Source: a bacterium (GTDB taxonomy: Bacteria; Vulcanimicrobiota; CADAWZ01). From it: 6,746 nucleotides of DNA. The notes beneath the pieces were generated by a model. It was not told the origin of the DNA and searched no databases. It saw nothing but the letters and a program-made list of their open reading frames with translations. Below, in pieces: positions 1 through 4,839 of the stretch; positions within the stretch are counted from its first letter, which is position 1; each line of letters starts with the position of its first letter. The DNA lies in NCBI GenBank assembly GCA_024409025.1, contig JAKSUM010000074.1:1-6746 (forward strand). Direction: 5' to 3'. Both the position numbers and the translations under genes were made by a program.

Positions 1-48
1 ACTTACAATATCTCGATGTGTTTGAGTATATTTGAACACATTTTGAGT

Positions 49-55
49 AGCAGGA
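49..55 (+). promoter_or_regulatory. Ribosome binding site selecting the TTG start of tusD
   Basis: The bases AGCAGGA lie four bases before a TTG codon at 60. The only nearby ATG (55-57) runs ATG-TTT-TGA and ends after two codons, so it cannot start the gene. The next in-frame ATG lies well inside the conserved fold, at residue 33. Spacing and protein alignment therefore support TTG. The site is a weak match to the AGGAGG used by the next two genes, so translation of the first gene may be lower or coupled to an upstream gene. Confidence 0.55.
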
Positions 56-59
56 TGTT

Positions 60-413
60 TTGAGTTCTTTTGCTTTTTATTTTAAGAACAGGCCAGGCCA
101 TGAGTCAAGGTTTAATACTCTTAAGGGTCTTGTGACAGCGGCTGCTTCTGCAGGTATGAAGGTTGCCGTCTTTATGGATCTGGATGCCGTATGGGCTTCT
201 TCCGTAAATCAGCGTTCCGGAGAGTCCTTGGTTCTTCCTAAGGATAATATTTCAGAGATGATAGACATGGGAGTCGAGATTTATGTATGCTCGGTATGCT
301 CAGCGCCTAGAGGTGTCGGCGATGCGGATGCGCATATAAGTGGAGTCAATATGATATCTCCGGAGGCATCGTCCAAGCTGTTTTCTGAATATTCTGTCTG
401 CGTTTCGCTTTAG
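60..413 (+). CDS. tusD: TusD/DsrE-like sulfurtransferase subunit
   Basis: A 117-residue DsrE-fold protein, the first of three consecutive genes in tusD-tusC-tusB (dsrE-dsrF-dsrH) order. In that family this subunit carries the persulfide cysteine and passes sulfur, received from TusA, to a TusE/DsrC-type acceptor in the cytoplasm. Residues 71-86 contain YVCSVCSAPRGVGD. Counting back from the RG pair, Cys77 falls where TusD and DsrE have their active Cys78, and Cys80 adds a CxxC as seen in many DsrE-fold proteins. The N-terminal part (FAFYFKNRPG, then an alpha-beta unit ending VAVFMDLDAVW) fits the first strand and helix of the fold. The start is TTG, and the length is close to that of known TusD. 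The stop codon is built into the ribosome binding site of the next gene. The family is clear; assignment to tRNA thiolation rather than another sulfur route is inference. Confidence 0.8.
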   Translation: MSSFAFYFKNRPGHESRFNTLKGLVTAAASAGMKVAVFMDLDAVWASSVNQRSGESLVLPKDNISEMIDMGVEIYVCSVCSAPRGVGDADAHISGVNMISPEASSKLFSEYSVCVSL

Positions 414-421
414 GAGGAATA

Positions 422-775
422 ATGGCTGATTCAAAAAAGATTGTTATTTTTATAACTCATACGCCTTTCTGTGGCGATTTTTGCGAGGAAGGCCTCAGGC
501 TTGCTCTCGGGACCGGAAATTCAATGATAAGCCATGATGTTACGCTTGTTTTTGCCGGAGACGGTGCATGGTTCGCTTTGAAGTCGCTTCAGCAGAGGGA
601 TTTCGAAAAATATATAAAGGCCCTGTCTGCTCTTGACGGTACAATGATTATTGAGAAGGAGTCTCTTGATGACAGAAAAATTGCAGAGGACATGATAAAG
701 CCTGAAATACAGATTATGTCAAGGGCTGCCATATTCGAGATCCTTAAAGAATCCGATTTCTCTATTTCTTATTAG
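422..775 (+). CDS. tusC: TusC/DsrF-like sulfur relay subunit
   Basis: A 117-residue DsrE-fold protein resembling TusC/DsrF. It has a short first strand (IVIFITHTPF), then CGDFCEEGLRLAL, where TusC has a glycine-rich turn followed by an EGLD-type helix. The second strand runs into LVFAGDGAWFAL, matching the FFIADGVFQLL region of TusC, and a C-terminal acidic stretch precedes the last strand. Known TusC/DsrF is a structural member of the hexamer and does not carry the main transfer cysteine. Here Cys17 and Cys21 form a CxxxC near the N-terminus whose role is unknown. ATG 422 has AGGAGG at 412-417, overlapping the TAG stop of the gene before it. Tight spacing on both sides indicates a single transcript with coupled translation, as expected for subunits of one complex. 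Confidence 0.8.
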   Translation: MADSKKIVIFITHTPFCGDFCEEGLRLALGTGNSMISHDVTLVFAGDGAWFALKSLQQRDFEKYIKALSALDGTMIIEKESLDDRKIAEDMIKPEIQIMSRAAIFEILKESDFSISY

Positions 776-783
776 GAGGATAA

Positions 784-1044
784 ATGGCCGTATATATTAT
801 TGACAAGAATTCTGCAGATATAGCAATTCCTTATGCATCAATGGATGAGAATGCGAAGATAATCCTTGTACAGGACGGTCTTTATATTGATTCTGAAAGT
901 CTTAAGGATAAGAAAGTATTTGTTTTTAATGAGGAAGTCGAAGAGAGAGGTCTGGGCGATATCCTTCCTAAGGAATTTGAAAGGATTGACTATAACGAGG
1001 GTATAGAGCTTATGATAGACGAGAAGGTATTTTCGTTCTGCTGA
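784..1044 (+). CDS. tusB: TusB/DsrH-like sulfur relay subunit
   Basis: An 86-residue protein, slightly shorter than typical TusB (about 95). The match to TusB/DsrH runs through the whole chain: IILVQDGLYI corresponds to the LLLLQDGV strand, KVFVFNEEVEERGL to the VYALNEDLIARGL block, and ERIDYNEGIELMID to the IDYTDFVRLTV block. This makes it the third subunit of a TusBCD/DsrEFH complex. DsrH of sulfur oxidisers has a cysteine near residue 20. This protein has none there, and its only cysteine is the final residue, Cys86. ATG 784 follows AGGAGG at 774-779, and the TAG stop of tusC (773-775) lies inside the site. Twenty-seven bases separate it from the flavoprotein gene. No TusA, TusE/DsrC or MnmA gene is visible in the window. 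Confidence 0.8.
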   Translation: MAVYIIDKNSADIAIPYASMDENAKIILVQDGLYIDSESLKDKKVFVFNEEVEERGLGDILPKEFERIDYNEGIELMIDEKVFSFC

Positions 1045-1071
1045 TTCCTATTATTACTGAGAGGTGTTTTT

Positions 1072-1689
1072 ATGAAGGTTCTTATGGTTAATGGAAGTCC
1101 TCATGCTGACGGCAATACTGCTGCTGCCCTTAATGAGATGAAAAAAATTTTTGAAGCCGGCGGTATTGAGGTTAAGATACTCCATATCGGCAATAAGGCT
1201 ATACGGGGATGTGTAGCCTGCTATGGCTGTTCTTCGGAGAATGGCTGCGTGTTTGATGACGCTGTCAATGAGGCAGCAAAGGATTTTAAGGAATGTGACG
1301 GCCTTGTTGTAGGCTCTCCCGTCTATTATGCTTCAGCAAATGCCACTCTTGTCGCTTTTCTTGACAGGCTGTTCTTCAGCTCCCGTTTCGATAAGACGAT
1401 GAAGGTTGGCGCGTCTGTTGCCGCAGCCAGAAGGGGAGGACTGACTTCAACCTTTGACGAGCTTAATAAGTATTTTGCGATAGCCGGAATGCCGATAGCC
1501 AGCGGACAATATTGGAACGGTATACATGGACGCCTTCCTGGTGAAGCTGATGGAGATGCCGAGGGATTGCAGATGATGAGGACTCTTGCAAGAAATATGG
1601 CTTTTCTTATGAAGAGCATTCAGCTTGGCAAAGAGGCTTTTGGTCTTCCTGAGAAGGAAGCTCCTGAGAGGACCAATTTTATAAGATAA
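1072..1689 (+). CDS. Iron-sulfur flavoprotein / NADPH-dependent FMN reductase family
   Basis: A 205-residue flavodoxin-fold protein. The FMN phosphate loop is GSPHADGNT at residues 8-16, directly after the first strand (KVLMVN). The strand-loop VVGSPVYYASAN (79-90) is the family's flavin isoalloxazine region, and FLDRLF follows at 96-101. Residues 46-60 (GCVACYGCSSENGCV) place Cys47, Cys50, Cys53 and Cys59 in a C-x2-C-x2-C-x5-C pattern. This is the compact motif that binds a 4Fe-4S cluster in archaeal iron-sulfur flavoprotein (Isf). Isf-type proteins move electrons between ferredoxin-like donors and acceptors, and the physiological substrate is often unknown. A good AGAGGTG site precedes ATG 1072. 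The 27-base gap after tusB makes cotranscription likely, so a redox role beside sulfur transfer is plausible but not shown. Fold and FMN binding are firm; cluster binding is likely. Confidence 0.85.
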   Translation: MKVLMVNGSPHADGNTAAALNEMKKIFEAGGIEVKILHIGNKAIRGCVACYGCSSENGCVFDDAVNEAAKDFKECDGLVVGSPVYYASANATLVAFLDRLFFSSRFDKTMKVGASVAAARRGGLTSTFDELNKYFAIAGMPIASGQYWNGIHGRLPGEADGDAEGLQMMRTLARNMAFLMKSIQLGKEAFGLPEKEAPERTNFIR

Positions 1690-1701
1690 GATTTATGTTT
1701 T

Positions 1702-1732
1702 GCAGGCCTTGCGCTTTTGCGCATAGGCCTGT
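1702..1732 (+). terminator. Hairpin after the flavoprotein gene; weak terminator or attenuator
   Basis: The left arm CAGGCCTTGCGC (1703-1714) pairs with GCGCATAGGCCTG (1719-1731) across a TTTT loop. That gives twelve pairs with a single bulged T, plus a possible outer G-T pair. The hairpin starts 13 bases after the flavoprotein stop and ends 43 bases before the likely lipoprotein start. The following bases (TTGTACATTT) are only moderately T-rich, so termination may be partial. It most likely ends or attenuates the sulfur-relay transcript. Confidence 0.55.
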
Positions 1733-1775
1733 TGTACATTTAGAAAGGATTGCCTTTTATAGGCTTTTAAAAATT

Positions 1776-3056
1776 ATGCGGAAGATAGCTGTGCTTGCAT
1801 TATTATTTGCTGCGGCAGTTTCGTTTTTATGCGGATGCGATGCAGGCAGGGATGACTTGCATGTGTCTGACAGGTCGAATAGAAGGACTATTTCATTTAA
1901 CTCATGCAAGGTTGGGGATACTGTGGAATTGGGCAGATATCCAAGGCTTGCTGACGGGACTGAAAAGCCTATAAAATGGAAAGTAATTGATATCAGGGAC
2001 GGAAGGGCACTTCTTTTCTGCGATTGTGCAGTTGATTTTAAGCCGTTTCAGAATAATGATACCGGAGAGACGGTCACATGGAAGAATTCATTCATAAGAA
2101 AATGGCTTAATAACTATTTTTACAATAAGGCATTTAATTCAGATGAAAAAAAGGCAATTATTGCTTCCTTGAATAGCGATCCTGAAAATCTGGAATATGA
2201 TGTTTCTGGAGGAGAGGATACTGATGATTTGATTTTTTGTCTTTCTCTTGATGAGGCGGAGGCATGTTTCAGGGATGCTGATGACAGAAAGAGAAAGACA
2301 ACGGCATATGCGAAGGCAAACGGTGTTTTCGTTAATCCTGAGACCGAATGCTCCCCTTACTGGCTTAGATCTTCAAATAAGGACTGTGCAGCCCTTATTG
2401 CTGGAAGCGGTAAGGGCTATGACAGCTATGGGCTCAGAAATATATTTACATCTTTTGCAGTCTGCCCTGCGTGTTATGTAAAAGCGTCAGATACGCAGGA
2501 AGAGTCTTCGAGGCCTCATGCGTCCGTATTTTCAGATTCCCTGCTTGCTGAGATAAGAAACCATATTAAGAATCAGGAGGCGTCATTCAGCATGATAGAC
2601 ACTTCCGAGGAATCAAACAGATATTATAACGAGCTTGCCGAGCATAAGGATGATCTGAGGAAGCTTGCCGAGGCTGGAGATTCCGGAGCCCAGTTTGCCA
2701 TGGGGTTTATGTCCGATGATCCTGATGAAAATTATGAATGGTTCAGAAAAGCTGCTGACAAGAATAATTCAAGCGCCATACTTGCTCTCGGAATGAGGTA
2801 TTTCAGCAGTGATGATACGGACCAGGCTATCAAATATTATAGGAAGGCTGCCGATTTAGGCAACCCTGGCGCCCAGTGCCTTCTCGGCAATCTGTATTTT
2901 GATCCTAATCTGGGCAGAATTTACGGAGTAAGGACTGACAGGTCTGAAGGAAAGAGGCTCCTTGAGCTCTCTGCCGCTCAGGGCTGTAAGATGGCGAAGG
3001 GTATACTTGCTCAGTTTGAGGACAGCGATGAGCTTATAAGGACAGGCGGCGAATAA
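1776..3056 (+). CDS. Lipoprotein with DUF6273-like domain and Sel1-like repeats
   Basis: A 426-residue protein from ATG 1776. This start gives a clean lipoprotein signal: MRK, a hydrophobic stretch (residues 4-18) and the lipobox LCGC with lipid-acceptor Cys21. An upstream in-frame ATG (1695) would add 27 residues encoded across the hairpin at 1702-1732, with no ribosome site, so I reject it. The site for ATG 1776 is also weak (an AGG about 12 bases away). Residues about 45-237 resemble DUF6273: VGDTVELGRYP, IKWKVIDIRDGRALLF, TWKNSFIRKWLNNYFYNKAF, then SPYWLRSS and a closing CPACYVKA strand. This domain is common in surface or lipid-anchored proteins of gut anaerobes and has no settled function. 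Residues about 286-405 hold roughly three Sel1-like alpha-alpha repeats (for example EWFRKAADKN, AIKYYRKAADLGNPGAQ), which normally mediate protein contacts. The lipid anchor should hold both domains on the outer face of a membrane. The function is unknown. Confidence 0.8.
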   Translation: MRKIAVLALLFAAAVSFLCGCDAGRDDLHVSDRSNRRTISFNSCKVGDTVELGRYPRLADGTEKPIKWKVIDIRDGRALLFCDCAVDFKPFQNNDTGETVTWKNSFIRKWLNNYFYNKAFNSDEKKAIIASLNSDPENLEYDVSGGEDTDDLIFCLSLDEAEACFRDADDRKRKTTAYAKANGVFVNPETECSPYWLRSSNKDCAALIAGSGKGYDSYGLRNIFTSFAVCPACYVKASDTQEESSRPHASVFSDSLLAEIRNHIKNQEASFSMIDTSEESNRYYNELAEHKDDLRKLAEAGDSGAQFAMGFMSDDPDENYEWFRKAADKNNSSAILALGMRYFSSDDTDQAIKYYRKAADLGNPGAQCLLGNLYFDPNLGRIYGVRTDRSEGKRLLELSAAQGCKMAKGILAQFEDSDELIRTGGE

Positions 3057-3059
3057 AAT

Positions 3060-3089
3060 AAAAGCCTCCCGATTTTAGGGAGGCTTTTT
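3060..3089. terminator. Bidirectional intrinsic terminator between convergent genes
   Basis: AAAAGCCTCCC (3060-3070), a seven-base loop GATTTTA, then GGGAGGCTTTTT (3078-3089). The perfect GC-rich stem is flanked by A's on one side and T's on the other, so it works from both strands. It sits three bases after the lipoprotein stop and touches the stop codon of the MATE gene on the opposite strand, serving both. Confidence 0.95.
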
Positions 3090-4454
3090 CTATGCTTTTT
3101 GGAAAATTTCCGTATCCTTAAGATTTTTTAGAAACGGGATTAAAAAGCAGAGAGCTATTATCATAGCTCCGAAATCGGCAATTGGAGTCGCCCATATTAT
3201 GCCTTTTACCCCTCCAATATGGTTCATGGCAATCATAAACGGTATGTCAAGTCCGCCTTTTCGCAGCATTGATATGAAAAGCGGCCGTATCTTTCTGCCT
3301 GCTGCCTGAAATATGGTTATGCTTATCAGGGTAACGGATATGCATGGACCTCCTATGCATATGATTTTCTGAAATATCTCACCGTATTCAACCGTCTTTG
3401 GATCGTTAATAAAAGCTCTTACCATAGGCGATGCAAATGAATAGAGGGCAAATGCTCCGAGGAACGCTGTTGAGAAGCTGAATATAAAAGCCGTTTTTAT
3501 TGCCCTTTTCATCCTGACATAATTTTTTGAAGCGTAATTATAGGCTATTAATGGAATTACTCCCTGTGCCATGCCTGTCGCTATTCCAAAGGCAAGGTAG
3601 TCGATTTTTTTTGCTATTCCTACTCCAGCGACAGCCTCGTTACTGTATGAGGCGAGAAGCCTGTTGAGAGTAATATTTGAGATCGATGTCATAATGCTCA
3701 TCAGGGCACTCGGAAGACCGACAAGAATTATTTCCCTCGACAGACTGTTTTTTGGCGGCAAGCCTGCCGCAGATATACTTATTATGCTTTTTTTCTGCTT
3801 GCTTATAAAAATTATGAAATATATGCAGGCAGACAGGTTTGCCAGCATTGTGGCAAGTCCGGCTCCAGCTATCTGCATATCTAATGCTGATATGAAGAGC
3901 GGATCGAGGATTATGTTTATAATGGTACCCATTACCATTCCGAATCCTGCTTCCTTTGCATGTCCTTCAGAGCGGACAAGATGTGCTAAAAGAGGATTCA
4001 TTACGGTTGGTACAGAGCCTGCGGCAATTATCCAAAATGAATACTTTCTGCAAAATATGAAGGAGTCTGAATTGGCGCCGCACATAGGCAGAATGACAGC
4101 CCCTGCCGCATAGACGGATATTCCGTATATCAGAGATGCGGTTATTCCTGCCCATATGCTGAATGCCGCCGCTTCAGATGCCTGCATGAAGTCTTTTTCT
4201 CCAATCTTTCGAGATATAAGGCTTGCTCCGCCTATTCCGAAAAGATTTGCAATTGCAGTAAGGAGAAAAAACATCGGAGCGCATATGTGCGCCGCTGCAA
4301 CCTGATGAGGATTTCCTGTATGAGCTATAAAGAAGGTGTCAGCCATATTGTAGCATACTGTAACAAGCTGGCTGATGATTGTTGGAATTGCAAGTGAGAG
4401 CACTGCCCTGACTACGGGCATTGTCTCAAACAGCTCTTGTTCTTTATCGTTCAA
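3090..4454 (-). CDS. MATE family multidrug/metabolite exporter
   Basis: A 454-residue integral membrane protein of usual MATE length, with about twelve hydrophobic segments in two similar halves. Family signatures are visible: IPTIISQLVTVCYNMADTFFI (residues 23-43), FGIGGASLISRKIGEKD (72-88), NIILDPLFI (180-188), GMAQGVIPLIAYNYASKNY (294-312) in the second half, and WATPIADF (421-428). MATE proteins export cationic drugs, dyes or metabolites in exchange for Na+ or H+; the substrate here cannot be read from sequence. The start is TTG at 4454-4452. An AAGGA on the coding strand lies 10 bases upstream, and the next in-frame ATG (residue 12) would cut the N-terminal arm. The gene lies downstream of gpmI and the FmdB-type gene on the same strand but is separated by a terminator-like hairpin, leaving only 26 bases before its start. 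Expression may depend on read-through. The family is clear; the subfamily (NorM, DinF or MepA type) is unresolved. Confidence 0.92.
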   Translation of the reverse strand: MNDKEQELFETMPVVRAVLSLAIPTIISQLVTVCYNMADTFFIAHTGNPHQVAAAHICAPMFFLLTAIANLFGIGGASLISRKIGEKDFMQASEAAAFSIWAGITASLIYGISVYAAGAVILPMCGANSDSFIFCRKYSFWIIAAGSVPTVMNPLLAHLVRSEGHAKEAGFGMVMGTIINIILDPLFISALDMQIAGAGLATMLANLSACIYFIIFISKQKKSIISISAAGLPPKNSLSREIILVGLPSALMSIMTSISNITLNRLLASYSNEAVAGVGIAKKIDYLAFGIATGMAQGVIPLIAYNYASKNYVRMKRAIKTAFIFSFSTAFLGAFALYSFASPMVRAFINDPKTVEYGEIFQKIICIGGPCISVTLISITIFQAAGRKIRPLFISMLRKGGLDIPFMIAMNHIGGVKGIIWATPIADFGAMIIALCFLIPFLKNLKDTEIFQKA

Positions 4455-4480
4455 TATGATGCCGTCCTTTTTTATGAATG

Positions 4481-4513
4481 AAAAGCCCGGAAGGATATTC
4501 CTCCCGGGCTTTG
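4481..4513 (-). terminator. Terminator-like hairpin between the FmdB-type gene and the MATE gene
   Basis: The arms 4481-4495 (AAAAGCCCGGAAGGA) and 4499-4513 (TCCTCCCGGGCTTTG) pair around a three-base loop. On the - strand RNA the internal mismatch becomes a G-U pair, giving an almost uninterrupted stem followed by UUUU. On the + strand the same position is a C-A mismatch, so the hairpin fits - strand transcription better. It begins 12 bases after the FmdB-type stop. The U tract is short, so termination is probably incomplete. Confidence 0.75.
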
Positions 4514-4525
4514 CCGTATTGTCCG

Positions 4526-4816
4526 TTATTTGGATGCTGCAGGCGCAGATGACTCTGTTTTTGATTCCTTATTTGATGAATCTACTCTCAGAGTATTCTC
4601 CTTGTGTTCTGCGGGCTTAGAGCCGTTATGTCCTTTTGCGTAGTCAGTGATATAGAATCCGCTTCCTTTGAACATTACTGCTGCCGGAGCTATTATTTTT
4701 TCCAGACGGCTTCCGCAGGATGAGCAGCTCTGCTCTTTTTCCGCTGAGGATGTTTTTCTGAAGAATATTTCCTCTTCCTTGCCGCAGGCTTCGCATCTGT
4801 ATCTGTAGATTGGCAT
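4526..4816 (-). CDS. FmdB-type small zinc-ribbon protein
   Basis: A 96-residue protein starting MPIYRYRCEACG, the classic FmdB/CxxC_CXXC_SSSS opening. Two CxxC knuckles (Cys8/Cys11 and Cys31/Cys34) should bind one zinc. After the ribbon comes IIAPAAVMFKGSGFYITDYAK, a conserved tail in many FmdB-like proteins. The last 25 or so residues are a low-complexity Ser/Lys/Glu/Ala stretch that is probably disordered. The family was named from a putative regulator of formamidase genes in Methylophilus, but its general role is unknown and it should not be called a formamidase regulator here. The ribosome site (AGAGGTGAT, about five bases before ATG) is among the strongest in the window. It lies 23 bases after gpmI and is almost certainly in the same transcript. 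Confidence 0.88.
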   Translation of the reverse strand: MPIYRYRCEACGKEEEIFFRKTSSAEKEQSCSSCGSRLEKIIAPAAVMFKGSGFYITDYAKGHNGSKPAEHKENTLRVDSSNKESKTESSAPAASK

Positions 4817-4839
4817 TTTAAATCACCTCTTATGAGTTG

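Noticed and set aside
21..49. Tandem repeat or operator made of TTTGAGT words
   Set aside because: Spacings differ (21 and 17 bases) and the words are short and AT-rich; reported as a weak observation, not as a site.
1326..1619. Open frame of 97 codons on the - strand
   Set aside because: Antisense to the conserved flavoprotein gene, with low-complexity Ser/Pro/Ala content and no start signal.
1732..1761. Possible promoter TTGTAC - 18 bases - TTTATA for the lipoprotein gene
   Set aside because: Transcription would start about 8 bases before ATG 1776, leaving no room for a ribosome site; the match is also weak, so I do not list it.
2248..2481. Open frame of 77 codons in another + frame within the lipoprotein gene
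   Set aside because: Arg/Met-rich shadow of the DUF6273-like region with no independent start signal.
3664..4113. Open frame of 149 codons on the + strand
   Set aside because: It lies wholly antisense to conserved MATE segments, has no ribosome site and its protein resembles nothing I know; it is a by-product of codon use in the exporter gene.
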